Assembly (NCBI GenBank): GCA_002483445.1
Contig: DLHY01000118.1
Coordinates: 1 to 35,248 of the forward strand
Reading direction: 5' to 3'
Length of the DNA stretch: 35,248 nucleotides
DNA from: Blastocatellia bacterium UBA7656
GTDB lineage: Bacteria > Acidobacteriota > Blastocatellia > UBA7656
Part shown: positions 23,766-31,499 of the stretch, piece after piece
How positions within the stretch are numbered: position 1 is the first letter of the stretch
Layout of the letters: each line of letters starts with the position of its first letter
Program-made: the position numbers and the translations under genes
The notes under the pieces: generated by a model
Databases searched by the model: none
Seen by the model: only the letters and a program-made list of their open reading frames with translations
What the model was told of the DNA's origin: nothing

Positions 23766-24977
23766 TCAGCGTCGCGGGCCGACGGAGCGGGCGCGGGTGC
23801 CGCGCAATCGGCCTATTTCTGTCGCGAGACTTATCTGCTGATCCGTTCTGCCATCGGAAAATCCGCTCAACCTCGACCGTTCAAGCGTGATTCCGGTTGA
23901 TCGTTCTATGGTCGCAAGCATCGCTTCTTCGTTGGGGCTGACCAGTGTCACAGCCTCTCCGTCCCGCCCTGCTCGCGCAGTGCGGCCCACGCGATGCAGA
24001 TAGCTTTCAACCGATTGAGGCACATCGTAATTGACGACGTGCGATATGTCATCGACGTCTATTCCGCGCGCTGCAACGTCAGTCGCCACCAGCACATCAA
24101 CGCGCCCATTCTTGAAATCGGCGAGCGCCGCATTGCGCTGCGACTGACTGCGATCCGAATGAAGCGTGGCCACGCGGTGACGGTTTGCTGTAAGCACTCG
24201 CGCGATCTGATCCGCGCTGCGTTTGGTCTCGGTGAATATGAGAAACGAGCCACCTGTGTGCTGGCGAAGCAGCGCCAGCAACATCGGAACTTTCGCGTGC
24301 GCAAGCACAGGGTAAGCCTTCTGATTGAGCGTCGCGACAGTGGTGGCTTTTCGAGCCGCCTCCACGCGCACAGGGTTGGAGAGCATCTCGCGCGCCAGTC
24401 TTTCGACCTCGCGGGACATCGTGGCCGACAGCAGCATGGTCTGGCGCTGTCGGGGCAGATGAGTGATGATTCGCCTGACCTGCGGGAGGAATCCCATGTC
24501 GAGCATACGGTCGGCTTCGTCCAAAACGAAGAACTGAATGGTTTTAAGCGACACCATCCTTCGATTGAGGAAGTCGTTGAGTCGTCCAGGCGTCGCCACT
24601 ATGATGTCTGCGCGGGCATCGAGCGCGCGCAATTGTTTCGATTCTCGCTCTCCTCCGACCAGAGCCGCCGTGCGAAGGCGGAACGGATGGCCTAAGGTTT
24701 TTGCGTTGGCCTCTGTCTGAAGCGCAAGCTCGCGAGTGGGAGCGAGAACGAGCGCGCGGGGCGCGCCATGACGGGCGAGTTGTTGAATGATGGGCAGCAG
24801 GAATGCCGCCGTTTTTCCCGATCCGGTTTCAGACGAGGCTACAAGGTCACGGCCTGCCAGAGCGTGCGGTATGGCTCGCTCCTGAATCTCGGTCGGAGAA
24901 GTGATGTTTATGCTTTCAAGCGCGCCGACCATGGGCGCACTCAGTCCTAATTCGTGAAAACTGTTCAAGCTAGTCAA
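23766..24977 (-). CDS. DEAD-box ATP-dependent RNA helicase
   Basis: This 403-residue cytoplasmic helicase has the full DEAD-box set: Q motif region FHELGLSAPMVGALESINIT with PTEIQ (about 7-33), motif I SSETGSGKTA (about 53-62), Ia PTRELALQ, II LDEADRMLDMGF, III LLSATM, V ATDVAARGIDV and VI HRVGRTARAGRDG. It is close to the RhlE-type group, which remodels structured RNA in ribosome assembly and mRNA decay, often in the cold. It lacks a long C-terminal extension; the last 35 residues are moderately basic. Translation appears to begin at TTG (24977), because no ATG precedes the Q motif and the family alignment begins there; AAAGA-type purines lie just upstream. It is preceded and followed by RRM genes on the same strand. 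Confidence 0.93.
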   Translation of the reverse strand: MTSLNSFHELGLSAPMVGALESINITSPTEIQERAIPHALAGRDLVASSETGSGKTAAFLLPIIQQLARHGAPRALVLAPTRELALQTEANAKTLGHPFRLRTAALVGGERESKQLRALDARADIIVATPGRLNDFLNRRMVSLKTIQFFVLDEADRMLDMGFLPQVRRIITHLPRQRQTMLLSATMSREVERLAREMLSNPVRVEAARKATTVATLNQKAYPVLAHAKVPMLLALLRQHTGGSFLIFTETKRSADQIARVLTANRHRVATLHSDRSQSQRNAALADFKNGRVDVLVATDVAARGIDVDDISHVVNYDVPQSVESYLHRVGRTARAGRDGEAVTLVSPNEEAMLATIERSTGITLERSRLSGFSDGRTDQQISLATEIGRLRGTRARSVGPRR

Positions 24978-25107
24978 TCTTTCTTTCGGTACACCTGATT
25001 ATGTGAATAGTGAGAGGAGACAAGGGACGAGATTGTTTCAGAGTGCAGACTGTTTGTGGTGTACCGTTGATGTTCAGCAGTGGCTCCGTGCAATCGCGCT
25101 ATTCGAG

Positions 25108-25131
25108 CCACGGCGAATCGAATCGCCGTGG
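25108..25131. repeat. Hairpin after the Gly-rich RRM gene
   Basis: CCACGGCGA (25108-25116) and TCGCCGTGG (25123-25131) form a nine-pair stem with a six-base loop. It lies 14 bases after the stop of the minus-strand RRM gene and before the helicase gene. No T-tract follows on the minus strand, so it may be an RNA-stabilising stem or partial attenuator that lowers helicase expression relative to the RRM protein. Confidence 0.6.
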
Positions 25132-25145
25132 CCTCGGGAAGTTGA

Positions 25146-25490
25146 TTAGTAGCGGTTTCCGAATCCTCCGCGTCCGCCGCCGCCGCCGCGTCCGCCTTTT
25201 CCTCGGTCACGGCCTCCGCCAAATCCGCCGCGTCCGCCCGAACGCTCTTCGCGCGGGCGAGCTTCGTTGACGGTCAGCGTGCGCCCGTTCAATTCTACTC
25301 CGTTAAACTGACCGATAGCCTTCTCCGCATCCGCGTCCGCCATCTCGACGAACCCGAAACCCTTCGAGCGGCCCGTGTCGCGGTCAGTGATGATACTGAC
25401 TGATTCAACCTGCCCGACCTGTTCAAACAGTCCGGTCAAATCATTCTCTGTCGTTTGATACGACAGATTTCCAACGTAAATTCTTTTCAT
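25146..25490 (-). CDS. Glycine-rich RRM RNA-binding protein (Rbp type)
   Basis: This 114-residue protein has one RRM (1-80) with RNP2 IYVGNL and RNP1 KGFGFVEM, then a glycine/arginine-rich tail (RGG-like repeats, about 86-114) ending FGNRY. This is the architecture of cyanobacterial Rbp and plant GRP proteins, which bind RNA and rise in the cold. AAGGAG stands 7 bases before the ATG, an almost ideal ribosome binding site, so strong expression is expected. A 155-base leader containing a perfect palindrome may carry regulation. It is the first gene of the minus-strand RNA-handling cluster, with the helicase following after a stem-loop. Confidence 0.93.
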   Translation of the reverse strand: MKRIYVGNLSYQTTENDLTGLFEQVGQVESVSIITDRDTGRSKGFGFVEMADADAEKAIGQFNGVELNGRTLTVNEARPREERSGGRGGFGGGRDRGKGGRGGGGGRGGFGNRY

Positions 25491-25838
25491 CGTGTTTCTC
25501 CTTGAAACCGGCTAAGAGGAACTTCCGAGACCTTGCGAGGAGAAGGATGAACGGGACGGATCAAACACTCTCCGAGATCAGACAGTCGCTCCTGGAACCA
25601 AACCAAACAGCAACGTTCACGTTGCCACAAGAACGGAGTGAGTCTAACAGGGTGAAGGCGCAGAGTCCAGTGATTAAGTTATATGTTTCGTCTGAGATCA
25701 ATCTCGCTCATTTGCGCGCCCAGGACTCGATCTCCCCGCTGTCCAATCAAAAGGCATGGTGCTAAACTACAACTTTCAGAGGGGCTGATGAATCCTAATG
25801 ACTGACACACCATTTCAACAAACATATTGGAGGCCATC
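25491..25838. other. Divergent intergenic region between RRM and M48 genes
   Basis: These 348 bases hold no supported gene. A perfect palindrome is at 25610-25625. On the minus strand a TATAAC box is visible near 25680 without a good -35. Two overlapping open frames here have no ribosome binding sites and no protein-like composition. Confidence 0.5.
25610..25625. promoter_or_regulatory. Perfect 16-base dyad upstream of the RRM gene
   Basis: GCAACGT and ACGTTGC flank a TC centre. It lies 120 bases upstream of the Gly-rich RRM start. The compact dyad could be an operator for a dimeric regulator, or a leader hairpin if the transcript starts further upstream. Confidence 0.4.
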
Positions 25839-27263
25839 ATGAAAAGAATGCGCAATCTGAAATCCTCGGCGAGCGCAACTTTGATGTTCGCTTTCTTCCT
25901 GCCGCTGGCTGCGCTGGCGCAGACGAAAATCGAAGCTCCCAAGAATCCCTACAGCCTCGATAAGGATGTCCAACTAGGACGCGAGGCGGCTAATCAGGTG
26001 GAGCGGGAACTGCCTATGATGAGGGACTCGGAGGTGCAGAATTATTTGACCCGCGTCGGACGCCGACTCGTGGAAGCCATCCCGCCGCAGTTTCAATATT
26101 CTCAGTTCCGCTATTCCTTCAAGCCTGTCGATGTGAGCGATCTCAACGCTTTCGCCCTCCCCGGCGGATTCACTTATGTCAATCGCGGGTTGATGGAAGC
26201 CGCCCGCAATGAAAGCGAGCTTGCCGGAGTGATGGCGCATGAGATAAGCCACGTCGCGCTTCGTCACGGAACCGCCCAGATGGCCAAAGGTCAGAAGCTC
26301 GCCGTCGGGTCGACTATCGGTCAGATACTCGGCGCAATACTCGGCGGCCCTGTAGGCGGAGTCGTTTCGGCTGGCAGTCAGATCGGATTCGGCGCGTATT
26401 TTTTGAAATACAGCCGGGCTTATGAGCGACAGGCCGACACGCTCGGCGCGCAGATCATGGCGCGCGCAGGTTACGACCCGCGCGATCTGGCCAATGTCTT
26501 CCGCACTCTTGAGCAGGCGAGCGGCGGACGCAGCGGCCCTGAATGGCTCAGCAGCCACCCTAATCCCGGCAATCGCTACGAAGCGATCAACCGCGAAGCC
26601 GATATGTTGAGGGTTCAAAACCCTGTTCACAACACGCCGGAATTCACCCGCATTCAGGCCCGCCTGCGCGACTTTCCCCGGTCGCGCTCGATGGAAGAGA
26701 TAGCTCGGAGCGGCAATCGCAATCCTCAGCAAAGACCTCGACCCACATCGACGGGAAACTCACGACCGGGCGAGCCTCCTTCAAGGTCGCTCAGAAACTA
26801 CAGGTCTGCGAACGGTCACTTCAGCATGGATTATCCCACGAACTGGAATTCTTATCCGCAGGATGGCGGAGGCGCGACCTTCGCTCCCGAATGGGCCTTC
26901 GAGGGAGATGAACTCACTCACGGCTCAGTCATCGGTTATGTGGGATCGCGTCGCGCCAACATGACTTTGGACGAATCGCTCGACACGATAATAAGAGACC
27001 TGATGCGTTCGAATTCATCGCTTCGCGAAGAGAGAGGCGCGCGATACGGAGGCAGACTCGACGGCCAGCAGGCCATGTCGACTTATCTTTCAGGGCGCAA
27101 CAGCCTCGGCTATGTTGAAAGAGTATGGATCATCGCGCGACCGAGCGGGCAGGGTATAATCTCGCTTCTCTTCTTCGCGCCCGAACGCGATTTCCGGCAA
27201 TATCAATCCGCCTTCTCGCAGATGGTGAGAAGCTTCACCGTCGATGAACGCTATCGCAGATAG
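25839..27263 (+). CDS. Exported M48 metalloprotease, BepA/YggG-like
   Basis: This protein of about 474 residues has a signal peptide (LMFAFFLPLAALAQ) and an M48 domain (about 35-260). HEISH at 134-138 and Glu196 in YERQADTLG complete a canonical zinc site, and SSHPNPGNRYEAI closes the domain. Relatives (BepA, LoiP) degrade or chaperone misassembled outer-membrane proteins in the periplasm. After a disordered Pro/Arg/Ser linker (about 285-335) comes a C-terminal domain of about 130 residues resembling the PsbP/MOG1-like fold (NGHFSMDYPTNW ... FFAPERDFRQYQSAFSQMVRSF, partly quoted). The ATG at 25839 is chosen because GGAGG lies six bases upstream; an in-frame TTG at 25827 is unlikely. A good intrinsic terminator follows the gene. 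Confidence 0.93.
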   Translation: MKRMRNLKSSASATLMFAFFLPLAALAQTKIEAPKNPYSLDKDVQLGREAANQVERELPMMRDSEVQNYLTRVGRRLVEAIPPQFQYSQFRYSFKPVDVSDLNAFALPGGFTYVNRGLMEAARNESELAGVMAHEISHVALRHGTAQMAKGQKLAVGSTIGQILGAILGGPVGGVVSAGSQIGFGAYFLKYSRAYERQADTLGAQIMARAGYDPRDLANVFRTLEQASGGRSGPEWLSSHPNPGNRYEAINREADMLRVQNPVHNTPEFTRIQARLRDFPRSRSMEEIARSGNRNPQQRPRPTSTGNSRPGEPPSRSLRNYRSANGHFSMDYPTNWNSYPQDGGGATFAPEWAFEGDELTHGSVIGYVGSRRANMTLDESLDTIIRDLMRSNSSLREERGARYGGRLDGQQAMSTYLSGRNSLGYVERVWIIARPSGQGIISLLFFAPERDFRQYQSAFSQMVRSFTVDERYRR

Positions 27264-27284
27264 TCGTTCATCGAAAGAAAACAA

Positions 27285-27315
27285 GGGGCGGCTCTCGCGC
27301 CGCCTCTTTCGTTTT
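27285..27315 (+). terminator. Rho-independent terminator after the M48 gene
   Basis: GGCGGC (27287-27292) pairs with GCCGCC (27299-27304), extended by G-T and G-C pairs, and is followed by TTTCGTTTT. It lies 22 bases after the M48 stop codon. Confidence 0.8.
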
Positions 27316-27405
27316 GACTCAGCGATCCGCAAAATCGAACCGGGCAATAGGGCAGAGCGTAATCGAAGGTGTCTTCGTGTTGTTTTCGATCAGGGAGGTG
27401 ATGCG

Positions 27406-28038
27406 ATGTACTGTCCGAGATGCGGTCACGAGCCTAATGAGAGTCTGCGCTTCTGCTCTCGCTGCGGATTTCAACTCGATGAGGTGAAAAACATCCTCGT
27501 CTCCAAGCCTGAAGCGGAGCCGGGAGCGAAGATGTTGCCGCTGCGTCAATTCGACATAAATCTCGGCGCGGGGCTTACTCTCGTCGGCGCGCTCAAGGCA
27601 TACTTTCTCCCATCACTTTTATCGGCTCGCTCTGCGGAAGAGAGTTTGATCGGGTTGTATTTCCTCGCCGCCGGGTTTGCGATTTTTCTCCTCGTCTGTC
27701 ATCTGTCTCCGCGTCAGCGGGGATTGAGCCTCGGAGCGACGCTGATGTTTTTAGGCTCGATGGTGGCTGCGTCCGCAGCTTCGTTTTTTGGAATAGCCGG
27801 TCTGCTTACAGTTGCCGCCATTCTCATCCCGCTCATACTGTTCTGGCTTCCTCTCCTGCGAGGCGCTTCCAGATTCTTTCTCGAAAAAGAAGCGCCCCTC
27901 CTGATACAGAAGGAGCAACCCGGCGCGCTGCCGCCTGCCAGTCAGTCAATCAACACAACTCGACGCCCAATCACTTCAGAAGTGGTGCCTGCGCCGAGCG
28001 TGACTGAAAACACGACCAGTCTGCTCGAAGAGGATTGA
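27406..28038 (+). CDS. Zinc-ribbon membrane protein
   Basis: This 210-residue protein begins with a zinc ribbon, MYCPRCG ... FCSRCGFQ, whose four cysteines are at residues 3, 6, 17 and 20. About four hydrophobic segments fill residues 55-165, and the last 40 residues are a polar, Pro/Thr-rich tail. Function is unknown; zinc-ribbon membrane proteins of this kind are common in Acidobacteriota. The ATG at 27406 is chosen because AGGGAGGTGAT directly precedes it and the ribbon begins there; the frame is open further upstream but that part runs through the preceding terminator. It has the same general plan (ribbon plus membrane domain) as the RDD protein near the left end, but no RDD motifs. Confidence 0.8.
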   Translation: MYCPRCGHEPNESLRFCSRCGFQLDEVKNILVSKPEAEPGAKMLPLRQFDINLGAGLTLVGALKAYFLPSLLSARSAEESLIGLYFLAAGFAIFLLVCHLSPRQRGLSLGATLMFLGSMVAASAASFFGIAGLLTVAAILIPLILFWLPLLRGASRFFLEKEAPLLIQKEQPGALPPASQSINTTRRPITSEVVPAPSVTENTTSLLEED

Positions 28039-28090
28039 TCTCAAAGCGACCAGCATCGCCGGGTTTAAATCGTGAAATGGAGTTATTGAA

Positions 28091-28510
28091 ATGCGAATAA
28101 GATGGCATTGGGTTTTGGTGATTGTCACTTGCGCTGCGATGGGCGTGGCAGCCAGAGCTTACAAAGACACATCATCGAATGATTCTGAGCAGCAGAATAT
28201 GGAATTCCGACTCAACTCGATTGAACAGCGGGTGTATTCCATCGAATCGAACATGCGAAGGCTCGAACAGCAGATCAACACTTTCGACCGACGCCCTCAG
28301 ATTCAGACAAGCCGCAATCCAGAAATCGATGCCTTGCGAAGCGAGGTGGAAACAATGAAGGCCCGCCTGAGAGAGATTGAATGCGGAGTCGCGCATCTCG
28401 ACGAGCGCACTTTATCAGCGAGCGCGAAACAGGCGCGAAGACAAACGGAGCCGAGCGACCCTTGCAGACTCAACCCGGAAACGCCCGTTAGATTTTCCCT
28501 GCGTCAATGA
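28091..28510 (+). CDS. Membrane-anchored coiled-coil hypothetical protein
   Basis: This 139-residue protein has an N-terminal hydrophobic segment (WVLVIVTCAAMGVAA, about 7-21), which may be a signal peptide or anchor, followed by a coiled coil of about 75 residues with heptads of Leu/Ile/Val (RLNSIEQRVYSIESNMRRLE and MKARLREIECGVAHLDERT). The C-terminal 35 residues are polar. No family was recognised. Coiled-coil periplasmic proteins often oligomerise or act as spacers. GGAG lies about nine bases before the ATG. It follows the zinc-ribbon gene by 52 bases on the same strand and is followed by a strong bidirectional hairpin. Confidence 0.7.
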   Translation: MRIRWHWVLVIVTCAAMGVAARAYKDTSSNDSEQQNMEFRLNSIEQRVYSIESNMRRLEQQINTFDRRPQIQTSRNPEIDALRSEVETMKARLREIECGVAHLDERTLSASAKQARRQTEPSDPCRLNPETPVRFSLRQ

Positions 28511-28530
28511 GCGCACGGGAAAAAGAGCGA

Positions 28531-28574
28531 GGAGAGAGCGCACTCGCGGCACGCTCTCTCCGATAATTTTATTT
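28531..28574. terminator. Bidirectional terminator between convergent genes
   Basis: GGAGAGAGCG (28531-28540) pairs exactly with CGCTCTCTCC (28552-28561), followed by GATAATTTTATTT. It ends transcription of the coiled-coil gene and overlaps the stop of the convergent cytochrome peroxidase gene; the other side has GGGAAAAAG, giving a T-run for the minus strand. Confidence 0.8.
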
Positions 28575-29624
28575 CTGCGGAAGCGGCGGCTCCTTCAACG
28601 TGCAATCGACGGAAAGCGATCTGAGAAACGCCAGCAGATCGTCGCGCTCTTCTTTGGTGATCGTCTGTTTTTGCAGATTCTTCTTGTCGAGATGCGGATT
28701 GTCCTTCCCTCCTCCCAGCATGAAATCGACAGCTTCTTCCAGAGTCTTCACGCTGCCATCATGAAAGTAAGGAGCCGACTTCGCTATGTCGCGAAGCGTC
28801 GGGGTCTTGAACGCGCCAGTGTCCGCTTCTATCTTGGTGACGGTGAAACGTCCCACGTCAGGTTTTTCCTGATCCATTCCGACGCCGACGTTGTGATACT
28901 GCTGATCGGTAAACAGCACGCCCGCGTGACAGTTATCGCACTTGGCCTTCTTGAAGACTTCCAATCCGCGCTTCGCCGCATCGTCGCCAGCCGATTGATC
29001 GCCCCTCTGCCAGCGATCATACGCGGTGTCGCCCGAAATGATTGTGCGCTCGTAAGCGGCTATGGCCTGAAAGATGTTTTCAGCAGTGGCCTCGCTGCTG
29101 AATACTTTTTGAAACTGTTGCTTGTAACCTTCGAGCGCGTTTATGCGCGCGATGATTTCCGCTTCCTTATCTTGCGCGCCCATATTTCCGCCCTTCCATG
29201 CGGCTGTGGCCTGCTTCTCCAGAGACCCGCTGCGGCCATCCCAGTAAAATTCCTTATGGTAGCCGATGTTCCACAAAGTCGGGCTGCTGCGCGGCAACTG
29301 TTTTTCATAAGCGCCGACGGCTTTCGGCAATCCGTCGGTCAGTCCCTTTTCGCACACGTGACAGGAATAGCACGAGCGCGAGTTGTCTGCGCTCAATCGC
29401 TTGTCGAAAAACAACTGGCGACCGAGCGCAACTTTTTCGGGCGTCAGAGGATTATCTCCGGGTATAGGCATTGGCTCATAAGTCGAGAGTTGCGCGGGGA
29501 GAGGCAAAACTTCGGGCTTGAAAGCGTCTTCTTTTTTCTCGCACGCGCCGAGGAGGAGAGCCACGAGCGCGGCTGAAAAAAGAACGACGGTTTTGATCTT
29601 CCGTGGGGATGATAGAAGTCTCAT
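28569..29624 (-). CDS. Di-heme cytochrome c peroxidase / MauG-family lipoprotein
   Basis: This protein of about 351 residues belongs to the bacterial di-heme peroxidase (CcpA/MauG) family, which reduces hydrogen peroxide with electrons from small cytochromes or, in MauG-like forms, oxidises proteins. Two c-heme motifs are present: CYSCH (85-89) followed by GLTDG, and CDNCH (229-233). A signal peptide ends in the lipobox LLGAC with Cys28, so it should be a periplasm-facing lipoprotein. An extra cysteine (Cys91) follows the first heme site and is unusual. The ATG at 29624 is chosen because AAAGGAG lies 8 bases upstream and the lipoprotein signal starts there; an in-frame start 45 bases earlier is less likely. 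It faces a repeat and the carboxyltransferase gene upstream. Confidence 0.93.
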   Translation of the reverse strand: MRLLSSPRKIKTVVLFSAALVALLLGACEKKEDAFKPEVLPLPAQLSTYEPMPIPGDNPLTPEKVALGRQLFFDKRLSADNSRSCYSCHVCEKGLTDGLPKAVGAYEKQLPRSSPTLWNIGYHKEFYWDGRSGSLEKQATAAWKGGNMGAQDKEAEIIARINALEGYKQQFQKVFSSEATAENIFQAIAAYERTIISGDTAYDRWQRGDQSAGDDAAKRGLEVFKKAKCDNCHAGVLFTDQQYHNVGVGMDQEKPDVGRFTVTKIEADTGAFKTPTLRDIAKSAPYFHDGSVKTLEEAVDFMLGGGKDNPHLDKKNLQKQTITKEERDDLLAFLRSLSVDCTLKEPPLPQK

Positions 29625-29699
29625 CTGAGGTTCTCCTTTCGAATAGTAAGCAGTCCGATCCACTGGCAATATTTGCAGGATGCAAACGAGCCTGGGAGC

Positions 29700-29716
29700 G
29701 CAGGCATCTTGCCTGC
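29700..29716. repeat. Short palindrome of the GCAGGCATCTTGCCTGC type
   Basis: GCAGGCA and TGCCTGC enclose TCT; the flanks GGGA and TTCC extend the pairing imperfectly to about 29694-29723. The same small palindrome is, from memory, abundant between genes of Acidobacteriota, Verrucomicrobiota and Planctomycetota. It lies 76 bases upstream of the cytochrome peroxidase start. Confidence 0.65.
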
Positions 29717-29781
29717 ACGTTCCGGGAAAAACAAACTGTTAATCGCGTCAGACCTGAGCGATGGAAGCCTGCGCCCCAGGT

Positions 29782-31422
29782 TTAAGAATTCAACGGCACG
29801 CACTGAGGCAATACTGGTATGCCAAGTCGCGGCCCCGTGTTGTTGAGCGTGGCGCACAGAGCAAGCCTGATCGCGGGCCGCGTCTCTTCCGGAGAGATGA
29901 TCGCATCGACGAATCCGCGCGCCGCCGCAAACTTCGCGTCAAGCTCAGCGTCATACTTCGCCCGCACTCGATCCATCTCTTCGCGCATCTTTTCGTCTGG
30001 CTCACGCCCCTTCTCTTTCAGCTTGTCAATCTCCGCGCTGAAGAGAGCCATTACAGCCGACTCTCCCTCCATCACGCCCATTCTTCCGGTAGGCCAGGTG
30101 AATATGAAGTCAGGATCGAACCCTTGCCCGGCCATCGCGTAATAGCCCGCGCCTGATGCGTGATTGATCGTCAGCACTATCTTGGGAACAGTCGCCGTAG
30201 CCATCGCTTCGACGAAGCGCGCGCCTGCCCGTATTATTCCTGAATGCTCCGCTTCAGTGCCGACCATAAAACCTGAAACGTCCTGAATGAAAAGGAGCGG
30301 CGTCTCGTGACGATTGCACGTCTCGATGAAGTAAGCGACCTTTTCAGCCGAGTCCGTATAAATGATCCCGCCGAATTTTGGAGCGCGGCCCGCGGGCGAG
30401 CGAATCAATCCGCGATTGTTGGCTATGACTCCTACAGGCACGCCTTCGATGCGCGCATAGCCGGTTATCATCTCTTTCGCATAATCAGATTGAAACTCGT
30501 CGAACGAATCGGCGTCGAGCAGGCAATTCAAAATGGCGCTCATATCATAAGTGTGACGATGATCTATGGGAAACAAATCGTAGAGGTCTGTCACGGGGCG
30601 CGATGGATCGCACGGCTCTTTTATCTGCACTCTCGAAAGAGGCGGCGCGGGAAGTTCTGTGACAAGCTGGCGAATTTTATCGATGCACTCCTCGTCGTTC
30701 TTCGCTCGATAATGTGCCACGCCTGAAATCTCGTTGTGAGTGAGCGCGCCGCCGAGCGTTTCGCTGTCTACGGTTTGCCCGACTGCGCCTTTGACGAGGT
30801 TCGGCCCGCCCAGCCCCATAAACGAAGTGCCTTCGACCATGATGATGAAATCCGACAGCGCGGGCAGGTACGCTCCGCCCGCAACGCACTGCCCCATCAC
30901 CGCTGAAAGCTGAGGCACTTTCAGATAGCGACGCATAACCGAGTTGTAGAAAAATATTCTGCCGCCGCCATACTGACCGGGAAAGACTTCGCTCTGATAT
31001 GGGAGATTCACTCCTGCCGAATCGACTAAGTAGACTATGGGAACGCGGCATCGCATGGCAGCTTCCTGAGCGCGCAGAATTTTCCTCACGGTTTCGGGCC
31101 ACCACGAACCGGCTTTCACAGTCGCATCGTTAGCAACGACTATCGCTTCGCGTCCCGCAATGCGGCCAAGCCCTGTGACTACACCTGCGGCGGGAGCCTG
31201 CCCCGCGTATTTGTCCCATGCGATGAGAAGACCGATTTCCTGAAAGTAAGAATCAGGGTCGAAGAGTCGGGCTATGCGCTCGCGCGCTGTGAGTTTTCCT
31301 CGCTTATGCTCGCGCTCGATTTTATGCGCGCCGCCGCCCTCGATGAGGCGTGATTCCAGGCTTCGCAGTTCGCTCACCAGTCGTTCGAAATTCTCTCGAT
31401 TGGCAGATGCAATGGTTTCCAT
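29782..31422 (-). CDS. Acyl-CoA carboxylase carboxyltransferase (beta) subunit
   Basis: This protein of about 546 residues is the carboxyltransferase subunit of a biotin-dependent acyl-CoA carboxylase (propionyl-, methylcrotonyl- or geranyl-CoA type), which moves CO2 from biotin to the acyl-CoA. It has the N-terminal GGGAHKIEREHKRGKLTARER block, YLVDSAGVNLPYQSEVFPGQ (about 140), the oxyanion-hole region GQCVAGGAYLPALSD, and the C-terminal half with NNRGLIRSPAGRAPKFGG, FIQDVSGFMVGTEAEHSGII and the Ala/Gly-rich INHASGAGYYAMAG. Substrate is not fixed by these motifs, and no biotin carboxylase or biotin carrier gene is in the window, so a partner encoded elsewhere is needed. The ATG at 31422 matches the family N-terminus; a start at 31491 would add 23 hydrophobic residues foreign to the family. 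Confidence 0.92.
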   Translation of the reverse strand: METIASANRENFERLVSELRSLESRLIEGGGAHKIEREHKRGKLTARERIARLFDPDSYFQEIGLLIAWDKYAGQAPAAGVVTGLGRIAGREAIVVANDATVKAGSWWPETVRKILRAQEAAMRCRVPIVYLVDSAGVNLPYQSEVFPGQYGGGRIFFYNSVMRRYLKVPQLSAVMGQCVAGGAYLPALSDFIIMVEGTSFMGLGGPNLVKGAVGQTVDSETLGGALTHNEISGVAHYRAKNDEECIDKIRQLVTELPAPPLSRVQIKEPCDPSRPVTDLYDLFPIDHRHTYDMSAILNCLLDADSFDEFQSDYAKEMITGYARIEGVPVGVIANNRGLIRSPAGRAPKFGGIIYTDSAEKVAYFIETCNRHETPLLFIQDVSGFMVGTEAEHSGIIRAGARFVEAMATATVPKIVLTINHASGAGYYAMAGQGFDPDFIFTWPTGRMGVMEGESAVMALFSAEIDKLKEKGREPDEKMREEMDRVRAKYDAELDAKFAAARGFVDAIISPEETRPAIRLALCATLNNTGPRLGIPVLPQCVPLNS

Positions 31423-31499
31423 ACGTGTAAAAGAGAAAGCAAGAATAGCAACGCGCAAAGTAAAAGGCAAAACGATCAAGTTGCCGCGCATTTCGATTT

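Noticed and set aside
28377..29576. A 399-residue plus-strand frame opposite the cytochrome peroxidase gene
   Set aside because: The minus strand carries clear heme motifs, lipobox and ribosome binding site; the plus-strand frame has no recognisable domain.
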